Shown here piece after piece: positions 1-11,553 of a stretch of DNA of 64,000 nucleotides; the stretch's first letter is position 1, and each line of letters starts with the position of its first letter. The position numbers were made by a program, and so were the translations under genes. The stretch lies in NCBI GenBank assembly GCA_020848275.1, contig JADLAK010000043.1, forward strand, positions 31,027-95,026, in the 5' to 3' direction. Under the pieces are notes generated by a model. It was not told the DNA's origin and searched no databases. It saw only the letters and a program-made list of their open reading frames with translations. Origin of the DNA: Planctomycetota bacterium. GTDB lineage: Bacteria > Planctomycetota > UBA8742 > UBA2392.

Positions 1-852
1 CACTCGAACATCGTGCCGTGGCAGATGCTGTGTGAAGCGACGGGCGCGAAGCTGCGCGTCGGGCCGATTGACGACGCGGGCGAGCTGATTTACGACGATT
101 GGGCCAAACTGCTGACGAAGAAAACCAAACTCGTCGGCATCGTCCACGTCTCCAACGCGCTGGGCACGATCAACCCGGTCAAGAAGATGATCGACGCCGC
201 ACACAAGGTCGGCGCGAAAGTGTTGATCGACGGTGCGCAGGCCGTGCCTCATCTGCGTGTGGACGTGCAGGCGCTCGACTGCGACTTTTACGCGTTCTCG
301 GGCCACAAGGTCTACGGGCCCAGCGGCGTCGGCGCGCTTTACGGCAAAGCGGCGCTGCTCGAAGCCATGCCGCCGTGGCAGGGCGGCGGCGACATGATCA
401 AGAGCGTGTGCTTCGACAAAACCGAGTACGCCGAAATTCCCGCGAAGTTCGAGGCCGGTACGCCCAGCATCGCTGACGGCATCGCGCTTGGCGTCGCGCT
501 GGACTACGTCACGGGCGTCGGCCTGGATAATATCGCCGCGCACGAAAACGATCTGCTGCAATACGCGACGGAGAAAGTCAGCGCGATCAAAGGTGTTCGA
601 CTTATCGGCACGGCGCGCGAAAAAGCGGGCGTGCTGTCATTTATTCTCGACGGCATCCACGCGACCGACGCGGGCGTGATCCTCGACCAATCGGGCATCG
701 CGATTCGCAGCGGCCACCACTGCGCGCAGCCGGTGATGGACCGCTACAAGGTGCCCGCGACGATCCGTGCGAGCTTTGGCATGTACAACACGCGGGAAGA
801 GGTCGACGCGCTGGTAAAAGGAGTTTTAAAGGTGCAGGAGTTGTTCGCTTAG
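1..852 (+). CDS. sufS: Cysteine desulfurase SufS, 5'-truncated by window edge
   Basis: PLP-dependent cysteine desulfurase that removes sulfur from L-cysteine for Fe-S cluster assembly in the cytosol. The reading frame is open from base 1 (HSNIVPWQ is the usual start of the conserved core), so roughly the first third of the protein lies outside the window. The SGHK motif contains the Schiff-base lysine (codon at 307). RSGHHCAQP contains the catalytic cysteine (codon at 721), and its sequence is the SufS (group II) form rather than IscS. A DUF59 Fe-S assembly protein follows 137 bp downstream, which supports a SUF operon, although an inverted repeat lies between the two. Family assignment is secure; the true start cannot be seen. 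Confidence 0.95.
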   Translation, partial: HSNIVPWQMLCEATGAKLRVGPIDDAGELIYDDWAKLLTKKTKLVGIVHVSNALGTINPVKKMIDAAHKVGAKVLIDGAQAVPHLRVDVQALDCDFYAFSGHKVYGPSGVGALYGKAALLEAMPPWQGGGDMIKSVCFDKTEYAEIPAKFEAGTPSIADGIALGVALDYVTGVGLDNIAAHENDLLQYATEKVSAIKGVRLIGTAREKAGVLSFILDGIHATDAGVILDQSGIAIRSGHHCAQPVMDRYKVPATIRASFGMYNTREEVDALVKGVLKVQELFA

Positions 853-858
853 TTGTTG

Positions 859-965
859 ACCACAGATGGACACAGATAAAACCGGATAAGGCAAAACCAA
901 CGAAACTGAGACGGGTCCTGTGGAGTATTCGGCTGTTATCCCTTTCTATCCATTTTATCTGTGGT
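859..965. repeat. Imperfect intergenic inverted repeat
   Basis: ACCACAGAT (859-867) is the exact inverse complement of ATCTGTGGT (957-965). The left arm continues with the word ACACAGATAAAA, and weaker matches (GGATA/TATCC) lie inside. No T-tract follows, so its action as a terminator between sufS and the DUF59 gene is uncertain. Confidence 0.6.
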
Positions 966-989
966 GAAAAACAGCAGTTGGGGTGAGTT

Positions 990-1472
990 GTGACTGAAGC
1001 AAAGAAAACTGAAACACCCGCCGCGCCTGTGGGCGCTGCGGCACTGGTTGCCCAGCAGGGCGGCTCCGTGACCGCCGCGCCTGCGGCCTCGCCCGCCGCA
1101 CCGCCGCCGACATCAACTGTGTCGCCCGGCACAGCCGCACCGATGCGCGCGCTGACGCTGACTGAAGCGCGCGAACTGAAAAGCAAAGTCATCGAGTTGC
1201 TCAAAACCGTGTTCGACCCGGAAATTCCGGTGAACATCTACGAACTCGGCATGGTCTACAACACAAGTGTCGATCTCGCGGGCGCTGTGGACATCACCAT
1301 GACGCTGACTTCGCCCGCATGCCCCGTGGCGGGCAGCCTGCCCGGCGAAGTGCAGAACAAAGTTGCGTCCGTCCCGGGCGTTGCGAGCGCGCGCGTGAAC
1401 CTGGTTTGGACGCCGCCGTGGACCAAGGACATGATGTCCGACGCCGCGAAACTGAAGTTGAATTTGCTGTAA
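990..1472 (+). CDS. DUF59/MIP18-family Fe-S assembly protein (SufT-like)
   Basis: About 105 C-terminal residues form a DUF59 domain, the family that includes SufT and PaaD and works in Fe-S cluster maturation. Diagnostic motifs are DPEIPVNIYELGMVY and LTSPACPVAG, the latter with the conserved cysteine. The first 50 or so residues are a low-complexity Ala/Pro tract not needed for the domain. The start is a GTG with GGGGTGAG just upstream as ribosome-binding site. Position directly after sufS fits a SUF operon. The long Ala/Pro N-terminus is unusual and may be a linker; an internal ATG at 1143 could be an alternative start that gives the bare domain. Confidence 0.88.
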   Translation: MTEAKKTETPAAPVGAAALVAQQGGSVTAAPAASPAAPPPTSTVSPGTAAPMRALTLTEARELKSKVIELLKTVFDPEIPVNIYELGMVYNTSVDLAGAVDITMTLTSPACPVAGSLPGEVQNKVASVPGVASARVNLVWTPPWTKDMMSDAAKLKLNLL

Positions 1473-1555
1473 CTGCCTACAGGATGAACAGGATTGGCAG
1501 GATAAACAGAAGTCTATCCCGTATCCCCCGAGTTCCGCCCCTGCGGACCAGCAAC

Positions 1556-2059
1556 ATGAAACTGATTGCCTCGGTGGCACTTATCGCTGCCACATTCACT
1601 CTGTTGTCCTGCACGACAACTCAACGGCCTTCTCAAGTATCCGACTTTACGTCATGGAACGATGGATACAGTTTCTGGCAAGAATTCGAACTGCCAGAAG
1701 ACTTTGCTTGGGATGATGAGAACTCGAAATATCGGACGCACTACAGCCTCGAATTCCTGCCAGCTCAAGACCAGACCAAGGGCTGCACGGTGGGCACGCT
1801 CCATCTGTATGTCGCACCGGGGTGCAACCCGCCTGCAACTCAGTCTGTACGCTCGTTCAGGGCGACAAAACGATCCGGCGACGTGGTGCAGGGCTGCATT
1901 TTGCCGACGAGCGGTATGGGGCACATCATCACAATGAAGTCGTCATACAGTGTGACGTTGCCGACGGACTTGATTGAGTTGAAGGGTATCGAAGTCGACA
2001 TTTCCTCTGCCGATGGCAGCAAACAAGCGACCCGGTACTTCGAGTTTCAACGCCAGTAA
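1556..2059 (+). CDS. Hypothetical lipoprotein
   Basis: A 167-residue protein with an N-terminal hydrophobic segment ending in LLSC, a typical signal-peptidase II lipobox, so it is probably exported and lipid-anchored at Cys19. The frame is open farther upstream, but the upstream part crosses the DUF59 gene and a repeat-like stretch, so the ATG at 1556 followed by a signal peptide is the natural start. The mature part has no motif I recognise. Base composition is closer to 50% GC than its neighbours (by eye), which may mark a recent arrival. A strong hairpin follows the stop codon. Confidence 0.7.
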   Translation: MKLIASVALIAATFTLLSCTTTQRPSQVSDFTSWNDGYSFWQEFELPEDFAWDDENSKYRTHYSLEFLPAQDQTKGCTVGTLHLYVAPGCNPPATQSVRSFRATKRSGDVVQGCILPTSGMGHIITMKSSYSVTLPTDLIELKGIEVDISSADGSKQATRYFEFQRQ

Positions 2060-2072
2060 GCCCAAAGATACA

Positions 2073-2112
2073 GATGGACAGGATTGGCAAAATTCTTGCC
2101 ATCCTGTTCATC
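2073..2112. terminator. Hairpin between convergent genes
   Basis: GATGGACAGGATTGGCAA (2073-2090) pairs with TTGCCATCCTGTTCATC (2096-2112) with few mismatches and a short loop. It sits between the convergent lipoprotein and maeB genes and could end both transcripts. It is built from the ACAGGAT word also seen near 1480 and in the 3' end of queG. Confidence 0.6.
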
Positions 2113-2124
2113 CTGTCTATCCGT

Positions 2125-2151
2125 GTAAGCAGTAACGGGTAAGCAGTAACG
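2125..2151. repeat. 13-nt direct repeat
   Basis: GTAAGCAGTAACG occurs at 2125-2137 and again at 2139-2151, directly against the maeB stop codon. Function unknown. Confidence 0.6.
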
Positions 2152-4461
<2,310 letters not shown>

Positions 4462-4557
4462 GGCTGTGTCCCTGTGTAGAGGGGAGACACTTTAGTCAGG
4501 CAGGCCGGAAATAGTAGCGGGGTCAACAACAACTGTTGTCCGCAGATTACGCCTCTT

Positions 4558-4869
4558 CTATTTACTGTTGTTCGCGGCGTTGGCGCGGGCCGCGCGGCGC
4601 TGATCGGCGTTGATGGCCGCGATAACAACGAGCGTCACAAGCCCGAGCGAAACAACCCAGAAAAGAATCTTCGGCAGCATGCGCCACAGCGGTACTCGCA
4701 GCGGCGGGCGCGGGTCGTTTTCATTGACCAGCCGCACCGCCGCCAGCACCAGCTTGGCGACTGACGCGGGATTAGGATTGCGGCCGGCGCTCTCCACAGC
4801 ATCGCTGAGCGCGTTTTCGGGTGTGTCCGACCGCGCGCGATTGCTGTAGCGATCGTTGAGGTCGTTCAA
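4558..4869 (-). CDS. Small hypothetical membrane protein
   Basis: A 103-residue protein with one clear transmembrane helix near residues 66-86 (LPKILFWVVSLGLVTLVVIAAI) and a short basic tail. The polar N-terminal two thirds would lie on one side of the membrane. The start is a TTG at 4869, three bases after the stop codon of the DUF1579 gene (4873-4875), so the two are probably co-transcribed and translationally coupled. A later ATG would fall inside the helix. No family recognised; the tight spacing is the main support that it is real. Confidence 0.6.
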   Translation of the reverse strand: MNDLNDRYSNRARSDTPENALSDAVESAGRNPNPASVAKLVLAAVRLVNENDPRPPLRVPLWRMLPKILFWVVSLGLVTLVVIAAINADQRRAARANAANNSK

Positions 4870-4872
4870 ACC

Positions 4873-5331
4873 TTATGCCTTCTTGTATTTGCCTTCGATG
4901 ACGGGCTTGAATCCTTTGCCGTCCATGTCCATCTCGACGCGCTGGATCAGTTCGCCGCCGTCGAGCGTGTAGGTCACACGGCTCTTGTGGTCGGGGTACT
5001 GCCAATCAAACGTCAGCGTGTCGCCCACCCATTGGCCCCGGCCGACGTTTGACGGCGGTGTGCCCCAGTTATCGAACCAGTGCATCGTGTAGCAGGAGTT
5101 CTTGGCGTCATAGCCGATCACGCCATGGCCACCGTACGTGACCTTGCCGTCCGTGTGTTCGGCGTATTCCATGAGGAGGAAGAAACCGTCGAGTGCGCTG
5201 CGAACGTCGCACACTGTGGGCTTGAGGGACTCCGTGGACCATTGCGACGCAAAGACTTTGTCGTCGCCGGCCCACGTGCCAACAAGTTGTTCGAGCTTCT
5301 TGTGAGCGTCCGTCGGTTTGGGCATTTCCAT
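4873..5331 (-). CDS. DUF1579 family protein
   Basis: A 152-residue protein that matches the DUF1579 pattern: an N-terminal HKKLEQLVGTWAGD motif, alternating beta strands, and a GGHGVIGYDAKNSCYTMHWFDNWG core. Family members are predicted small lipocalin-like beta-barrels, often described as ligand-binding proteins of unknown substrate. No signal peptide, so cytosolic. It is the first gene of a two-gene unit with the small membrane protein downstream. An inverted repeat built from CACGAAT words lies just upstream at 5355-5416. Confidence 0.8.
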   Translation of the reverse strand: MEMPKPTDAHKKLEQLVGTWAGDDKVFASQWSTESLKPTVCDVRSALDGFFLLMEYAEHTDGKVTYGGHGVIGYDAKNSCYTMHWFDNWGTPPSNVGRGQWVGDTLTFDWQYPDHKSRVTYTLDGGELIQRVEMDMDGKGFKPVIEGKYKKA

Positions 5332-5354
5332 GGTCGTCTCCTCGGAAACAGCTT

Positions 5355-5416
5355 AGCCACGAATTCCACGAATCAACACGAATCTGGTTCGTGAAAATTC
5401 GTGTGCATTCGTGGCT
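5355..5416. repeat. Intergenic inverted repeat of CACGAAT words
   Basis: AGCCACGAATTCCACGAAT on the left is answered by ATTCGTGTGCATTCGTGGCT on the right. Each arm repeats a CACGAAT word. It lies between queG (stop at 5444) and the DUF1579 gene and could end the queG transcript. Confidence 0.7.
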
Positions 5417-5443
5417 CAACCTGCCATTTTTTTGCCGCAACTA

Positions 5444-6619
5444 TTACGGTCCATCCTGGTCGTCGGGTTCATCCTGTACATCCAGTAAATCCGTGTGAGT
5501 TGTTTGCTGTGGCTCGTTTCCCTGCAGCGCCGCGATGATTTGTTCGCGCAGGGTGTCGTCTTCCTCGTGTCTCTGCGCACGGGCGAGAACTTTGCGCGCG
5601 GCGGGCGTGCCGTAATGCGCAAGCGCCCAATAACACGCCTCGCGCACAAACGCCTCGTTGTGGCGCATGGCCTGTTCGATTGACGGCAACAGCGATTCGT
5701 CGCGCAGGTTGCCCGCGACAATCGCCGCATTGCGTTTTAGCCGCGCGCTGCCGGTCCGTTCCAGAGGCGTGCCGGCAAGCCGCTTCAGCAAGTGGTCGTC
5801 CTTTGACGTCAGCACTTTCGACAAGGTCAAACCCGTCAGTTCTTCGTGCGGCTCGGCGCGCGTCGGCTCGGCCTTGCGGTTCCAGGGACAGACTTCCTGG
5901 CAAATATCGCAGCCGAACAGCCAATTCCCCACTCCGTCGCGCAGTGCGGGGTCCATCGCGCCCTTGTGTTCAATGGTCAGGTAGCTGATGCATTTGCGCG
6001 CGTCGAGCACATACGGCTGCGGAAACGCCTTGGTCGGGCACGCGTCGAGGCATGCGGTGCAAGTCCCGCAATGATCGGGCTCGGGCTTGTCGGGTTCAAT
6101 ATCAAGGCTGGTAACGATAAGGGCCAGGAATTTCCAACTGCCGCTTCGCGGGTCAATTAACAAGGTGTTTTTGCCAACCCAGCCCAGCCCCGCCTGCGCC
6201 GCAAGTTCGCGTTCGAGAAACGGCCCCGTGTCCTGGTACCACATGGCGTCGGCGCCCAGCGCCTTGATCGCGTCCTGCAACTTCTTCAGGCGCGGCTTGT
6301 AGACGTCGTGGTAGTCGGCGCCGCGCGCATAGCGCGCGATCATCGGCAGCGCGGACTTCTGCCGCAGTTTCTCGGGCAGTTCCGGCGCGTAATCGATCGC
6401 CAGCACGATAAACGACTTCGCCCACGGGAAGCGCAGGCGGATGTCTTTGCGGAATTCCGGCGCGCGCTCCAGCCACGCCATGTCGCCCTGATAGCCTTGC
6501 GCCAGCCACTGCGCGAGAAAATCAGCGTGCGGCGTCGGTTCGGCACGCGCAATACCCGCACGCTGAAAGCCGTGGTGGCGGCAAAGGTCAAGGATTTCGT
6601 CTCGGGTCGTCACGGCCAT
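5444..6619 (-). CDS. queG: Epoxyqueuosine reductase QueG
   Basis: Catalyses the last step of queuosine synthesis in tRNA, reducing epoxyqueuosine with cobalamin and two [4Fe-4S] clusters. Visible signatures are YQDTGPFLER with the catalytic Asp, the cluster motif CGTCTACLDACP, and CDICQEVCPWN. After the catalytic core there is a HEAT-repeat-like C-terminal part, as in the longer QueG proteins. The frame opens at 6649, but MAVTTRDEIL at 6619 matches the usual start. The last 17 or so residues (HTDLLDVQDEPDDQDGP) are encoded by DNA that looks like the ACAGGAT intergenic repeat, so the tail is probably repeat-derived. Confidence 0.94.
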   Translation of the reverse strand: MAVTTRDEILDLCRHHGFQRAGIARAEPTPHADFLAQWLAQGYQGDMAWLERAPEFRKDIRLRFPWAKSFIVLAIDYAPELPEKLRQKSALPMIARYARGADYHDVYKPRLKKLQDAIKALGADAMWYQDTGPFLERELAAQAGLGWVGKNTLLIDPRSGSWKFLALIVTSLDIEPDKPEPDHCGTCTACLDACPTKAFPQPYVLDARKCISYLTIEHKGAMDPALRDGVGNWLFGCDICQEVCPWNRKAEPTRAEPHEELTGLTLSKVLTSKDDHLLKRLAGTPLERTGSARLKRNAAIVAGNLRDESLLPSIEQAMRHNEAFVREACYWALAHYGTPAARKVLARAQRHEEDDTLREQIIAALQGNEPQQTTHTDLLDVQDEPDDQDGP

Positions 6620-6653
6620 CGATTCACGCAAAGCCACGGCGAACTTCAACTGC

Positions 6654-6837
6654 TTAGTCCACGGAAGACACGGAAAGCACCGAGAACGGCAACAACTTTA
6701 CCTGCTATCCACAGATGTCGCAGATGGCCGCAGATAAGAGGCAATGAACCCCAGCACTATCTGCGAAAATCTGCGTAATCTGTGGATTGCCTTTGCCGTT
6801 GCAGTTTTCCGTGAAACTCCGTGTTCTCCGTGGCTAA
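6654..6837. repeat. Nested long inverted repeat between divergent genes
   Basis: The outer arms, CCACGG..ACACGG words from 6659 and their complement ending CTCCGTGGCTAA at 6837, enclose inner arms ATCCACAGAT..GCAGAT and ATCTGCG..ATCTGTGGAT. It fills most of the 240 bp between queG and the divergent kinase gene, so it must contain or adjoin both promoters. A terminator role is unlikely here. Confidence 0.65.
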
Positions 6838-6891
6838 ACCGGCTTTCACGGCTGGCGATAACGCCGTTGAGCGGTATCATTTCCGCCCTGC

Positions 6892-9800
6892 ATGAGCATT
6901 CCCCGGGACAAACTTGTCGCCGCATCGCTGGCTGTCCGGCGAGGCCTGATCACCATGGATCAGGCGTTGGCGGTTATCCAGGATCCCAACGCGGATCTCG
7001 CAAGTTTCTTGCTGAGCATCAAGGACAACAACGGCAACGGCGACATGGCCAATATGGCCGAAACCATCGCCGCAACGCGCACCATGATGGCCAACCCGCA
7101 GAACGCGGGCGACCACCTGATTACGCTGGGCCTTGACCCCGTCGCCCGCGTCGAGCTTGAGCAGGTCATCAAGGGCAAGCCGGTCGAGGTTGAAGAGACG
7201 CTGCTTAAGATCGCATCCAGCGACAAGGTCCACAAAACCGAACCCCTGGGCACCAGCGATTTCACGCCCGGCGGCAGCACCCCCGCCACGGTGCGCCTTG
7301 CGCGCAACCCCACCAGCCTGATCGACCCCAAGCGTTACACCATCAAGCAGGAATTCGCGCGCGGCGGCATGGGCCGCATCCTGCTTGCCCGCGACAACGT
7401 CGTGGGCCGCGACATCGCAATCAAAGAATTGCTGCCGGAATTCCGCCCGACAGGCTCGACGCGGGTCAGCGCGCCGGAGCCCGGCCACTCGTCGTCGAGC
7501 ACGACCGCCGCAACCGAACGCTTTTTGCGCGAAGCCAAGGTCACGGGCCAGCTCGAGCACCCGAACATCGTGCCGGTCTATGAAATCGGCCACTACGCCG
7601 ACGGCACGAGCTACTACACGATGAAATTCGTGCGCGGCGAAACCATGTACGCACGCCTCAAGCGCATCCAGAACGACCCGACCTTCACGCGCGAAAAACG
7701 CTTCGCCGAGCGCATCAAGCTTCTGGACGCGTTTGTCGACGTCTGCCACGCCGTAGCATTTGCGCACAGCAAGGGCGTGATCCACCGCGACCTCAAGCCG
7801 CACAACATCATGCTGGGCGATTTCGGCGACACCGTGCTGCTTGATTGGGGCATCGCCCGAATCCAGGGCATCGACGACACCGCGGGCAAGCGCATGGCCG
7901 CCAAGGGCACGATGGCCATCAGCGATTCCTTGCGCGACACCGATTCCGCACAACTGACGATGGAAGGCTCGGTCTTCGGTACGCCGCATTACATGCCGCC
8001 GGAGCAAGCGCGCGGCGACGTTGCCGCGGTCGATGAACAAAGCGACGTGTACGCGCTGGGCGCAATCCTGTTCGAAATCCTCACGGGCGCGCCGCCCTAC
8101 GAGGCGCCCAAAGCCGCGATGATTATCCAGATGGTGCTGGCGGGACCGCCGGTGCCGGCCAGCGAACGCGAGCCGCTCGCTCCGCCGGAACTGGTAGCCC
8201 TGTGCAAGCGCGCACTGGCCTCAAGCAAAGCTGAACGCATCAAGACCGCGCTGATCATGGCCAAGGAAGTGCAGGCCTTCCGCGATGGCCGCGCCCTGAG
8301 CGTCTACCAGTATTCGTCGCTGGAACTCGTACGCCGCTTCGTCAACCGCAACAAGGTGCCCGTGGGCATTGCCCTGGTGGCCATTCTGCTGCTGATCACC
8401 GGCGGCATTTACGCCTACACCGACATCCGCCGGCAACGCAACGCCGCCGAGGACTCGGCCAAGAAGGCCAAGGACGCGTTGCTGATTGCGCAAAGCGCTC
8501 TCGACGAGGCCGACAAGGAACGCCGCGACAAGGAAGCCCTGCGCAAGCAGCAGGAAGAAGCCGACCGCGCCCGTTTCAACATGCGTAAAGACGAGATCCG
8601 CCAGCGCAAACAGACGCTAGAGAACATGCGCATCGAGCCGACCCTGCAGGAAATGAACCGCAAGCTCGCGGTTTATGACGACAGGAGTTCCGGCCGCACG
8701 GTTTTTGAAATCCCCGCAGCGGACCACGACGACAACCGCAAAATGCTGTCGTCGCTGCTGGGCTATCTTTCGGCACAAAAGAGCCTGCTTGAACTGATCA
8801 ACGTGCCAATCGAACAGCGCGACCTGCTGGGCGACCTCGACCTTAACCTCGAGGACGAGGCCCTGCGGCTGGACAACGCTTGCTTCGCCGCCGCAAGGCT
8901 TGCCGCCTACAACGGCGATTTCGCGCTGGCGAGCCTGCTGCTGAACGAGTCGCACGACAAGGGCGAGCGCCACGATGTTGAGACCGCACGCGTCAGCAAG
9001 ACGCGCGGCGCGCTGCTCGAAGGCCAGAGCCTCGCCATCCAGAACGCGCTGCGGGACGTACGCCTGGACGTCCGCCGCGCGGATCGGCCCAAGGGCTCGC
9101 CGGACCTTGTGGCCTACACGGCGCTGTTGTCAAATTTCCGTGACAGCCAGACGGTGAAGCTGCTTGGCAACGCGTTGTCGCTTTACGTCGCGCGTTCGCG
9201 CAACAACGTCAAGCGCTTCACCATTGCCGAAAAAGACGAGGTCAAGCTGATCTGCGGCGTGCTGTCGCGCCTTGAGCTCGCGCACGAAACGGTGCCGGTG
9301 CTGGTCGAGTTCATGAACGTGGTGCTGGACCCCGAGCTGCTGGTGGCCACGGTTAACGGCCTGTCGCGCACGCGCAGCGCCCAGGCCTTCGAGCCCGTCG
9401 CCAGCCTGCTGACTTACCGATTCAACTACGTCTGGACCAGCACCTGCCAGGAATTCGCGCAGTTGCCGATTTCCGGCGCCGCCGCAAACCCGGATAACGC
9501 GAAGTCGTTTTTGCTGCGTAGCGTTGCGCGGCGCGCCCGCGGCGACAACGACGGGGCGATCGCCGATTGCAGCGCGGGCATGCGGCTGGACAGCGCCAAC
9601 ACGCTGCTACCGATCAACCGTGGTTTTGCGCGGGGCGCCAAGGGCGATTACGACGGCGCCGTTGACGATTTCACGCTGGCGTTGCGCATCGACAAGAACC
9701 ACGCCCGCGCCTACGTGGCGCGCGGCGACGCGTACACCCGCAAGGGCGAATTCGAGGCGGCATTTGCCGATTACGGCCAGTCGGCGCTGCTTGACCCGCA

Positions 9801-11529
9801 GAACCCGACGCCGCTGATCCAGCGCGGACTGGCGCGACGTGAAAACTCCGACCTTGCGGGGGCCGTCGAGGACCTCACGGCGGCTATCAAGCTCCAGGAC
9901 GACCGCTCCGAGCCCTACCTGCAGCGCGGCCAGTGTTACGAGGGGCTGGGCAATACTGAGGCCGCGATCGCCGACTACAACAAGGCTATCGAGCTTGCGC
10001 CCGACGACGCCGAGGGCTGGCGGCTGGTCGGTATTCTTCACCGCCACAAGGCCGAGAACGGCACTGCCGACAAGGAACTCACCGAGGCGATCCTGAGAAA
10101 CTCGCGCGATGCACGGTCTTACAGTTGGCGCGCGCAGGCGCGCTACGGCATCGGCAACCTTGTCGGGGCGGTCAACGACTGCACCCGCGCCGTCGAACTC
10201 GACCCGCTGGACTGGATGGCTTACTACTACCGCGGCATCACCTACCTGGCCATCGGCGGCAACGACGAGCAGGTCAGCCACCAGCGCAAACAGGCCGCCG
10301 GCGACTTCGTCGAGGCCCTGCGCATCAACCCGCGCGACTTCCGCTGCTGGTGGCTGCTGGGGACGACGCAGGAGGCCGCGGGCGACTTCGAGGGGGCGCG
10401 TTCAGCCTACGCCAGTGCACTCAAGGTCAATTCGCTCGGGTCGTACGCATTGGCGCAAGTGCCGCCCCGCGAAATTGACCGGGCGATTGCACGCGTGAAC
10501 GGCCACAGGCTGCTAGGCCGCGATCCCGCCACGCCGCCCGAGCACTGGCTCAAAGCCCTTGCCCACGCCTCGCGCGCGCTGCCCGAGGACGCCAATGAGT
10601 CGCGCCAGCCGCCCGATGAGCGCGACATAGCCGACCTGCGCATCGCCATACAACTGATCGCCAAGGCGCAGGACGACATCGCGGCGCTGCCTGACAGCGA
10701 CTGGCGCACACGCCAGCTTGCTTATGACGCGGCGCTGGTGACGGCGCAGGCATTGCAGGCGCGGTCGTTTGTGACCGACGCCAGGGACGTCTACCGTGCG
10801 CTGCTGGACCGCTTTACGCCTGCCGCCACCACCGATCCGTACAATGCGGCTTGCGCCTGCGCGCGTATCGCGAGACAACTTGAGGCGGGCGCCGTCATGC
10901 GCCTTGGCAAGGACAACGCCGACCGCCAGGCGAAAGAACAAGAGGCCCACATTTCGGACTCGGCGCTGTTGTCCAAGGCCTGCACGCGAGAGAATAACGC
11001 GGCGCTGGACTTCCTCGAGATGGCTGTGGCTGCGGGCTTTGACGCCGCTGAAACCGCCGAGCGCGATGCGGACCTTGAGGCCCTGCGCAGCAACGACCGC
11101 TTCAAGGCGCTGGTGCGGCGCATGCGCGAGAACAAATCCAACCCCGAAAAGAGCGCGCTGGCAGGCGGCATCCGCCCGGTGCTCACCATCGGCTCGGTGC
11201 TGCCGGGCAAACAGGCGGAAAAGCTCGGCATCCGCCCCGACGATGTCATCTACAGCGCCAACGGCAAACGCATCTTCAACTTCGACGGCCTTCGTGCGGC
11301 GATGGCTGACGTCGCCCCCGGCGCGACGTTCCGAATGGTCATCCGGCGTTACAGCTTTGATGCCGACCGGCACCTGATTGCGCAACTTGATGACAATGGC
11401 AAATACGTCCGCGACGCGGCGGGACAGCCGCAATGGAAATTCGAGGAAGTCGTGGTGGAGCCGCGCCGGGGCTTGCTCGGCATTACGCTTGGCACGGGCG
11501 AACTCGCCGCGCCGCCGACGTTGCGCTAA
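6892..11529 (+). CDS. Membrane Ser/Thr protein kinase with TPR array and C-terminal PDZ domain
   Basis: A 1545-residue Hanks-type kinase. The kinase domain spans about residues 148-455: glycine loop GGMG (158-161), ATP-binding Lys178, catalytic HRDLKPHN with Asp300, and DWG at 318-320 where most kinases have DFG. One transmembrane helix follows at about 489-510, then a charged coiled coil. A long helical region with TPR repeats (clearest at about 870-1200) makes up most of the rest. A PDZ-like module at about 1425-1490 (GKQAEKLGIRPDDVIYSANG) ends the protein. The kinase faces the cytosol and the TPR/PDZ part should lie across the membrane. The first 145 residues are unassigned. A small gene follows 24 bp downstream. 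Confidence 0.93.
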   Translation: MSIPRDKLVAASLAVRRGLITMDQALAVIQDPNADLASFLLSIKDNNGNGDMANMAETIAATRTMMANPQNAGDHLITLGLDPVARVELEQVIKGKPVEVEETLLKIASSDKVHKTEPLGTSDFTPGGSTPATVRLARNPTSLIDPKRYTIKQEFARGGMGRILLARDNVVGRDIAIKELLPEFRPTGSTRVSAPEPGHSSSSTTAATERFLREAKVTGQLEHPNIVPVYEIGHYADGTSYYTMKFVRGETMYARLKRIQNDPTFTREKRFAERIKLLDAFVDVCHAVAFAHSKGVIHRDLKPHNIMLGDFGDTVLLDWGIARIQGIDDTAGKRMAAKGTMAISDSLRDTDSAQLTMEGSVFGTPHYMPPEQARGDVAAVDEQSDVYALGAILFEILTGAPPYEAPKAAMIIQMVLAGPPVPASEREPLAPPELVALCKRALASSKAERIKTALIMAKEVQAFRDGRALSVYQYSSLELVRRFVNRNKVPVGIALVAILLLITGGIYAYTDIRRQRNAAEDSAKKAKDALLIAQSALDEADKERRDKEALRKQQEEADRARFNMRKDEIRQRKQTLENMRIEPTLQEMNRKLAVYDDRSSGRTVFEIPAADHDDNRKMLSSLLGYLSAQKSLLELINVPIEQRDLLGDLDLNLEDEALRLDNACFAAARLAAYNGDFALASLLLNESHDKGERHDVETARVSKTRGALLEGQSLAIQNALRDVRLDVRRADRPKGSPDLVAYTALLSNFRDSQTVKLLGNALSLYVARSRNNVKRFTIAEKDEVKLICGVLSRLELAHETVPVLVEFMNVVLDPELLVATVNGLSRTRSAQAFEPVASLLTYRFNYVWTSTCQEFAQLPISGAAANPDNAKSFLLRSVARRARGDNDGAIADCSAGMRLDSANTLLPINRGFARGAKGDYDGAVDDFTLALRIDKNHARAYVARGDAYTRKGEFEAAFADYGQSALLDPQNPTPLIQRGLARRENSDLAGAVEDLTAAIKLQDDRSEPYLQRGQCYEGLGNTEAAIADYNKAIELAPDDAEGWRLVGILHRHKAENGTADKELTEAILRNSRDARSYSWRAQARYGIGNLVGAVNDCTRAVELDPLDWMAYYYRGITYLAIGGNDEQVSHQRKQAAGDFVEALRINPRDFRCWWLLGTTQEAAGDFEGARSAYASALKVNSLGSYALAQVPPREIDRAIARVNGHRLLGRDPATPPEHWLKALAHASRALPEDANESRQPPDERDIADLRIAIQLIAKAQDDIAALPDSDWRTRQLAYDAALVTAQALQARSFVTDARDVYRALLDRFTPAATTDPYNAACACARIARQLEAGAVMRLGKDNADRQAKEQEAHISDSALLSKACTRENNAALDFLEMAVAAGFDAAETAERDADLEALRSNDRFKALVRRMRENKSNPEKSALAGGIRPVLTIGSVLPGKQAEKLGIRPDDVIYSANGKRIFNFDGLRAAMADVAPGATFRMVIRRYSFDADRHLIAQLDDNGKYVRDAAGQPQWKFEEVVVEPRRGLLGITLGTGELAAPPTLR

Positions 11530-11553
11530 AAAATGACCGCTGCTGAGTGAACC

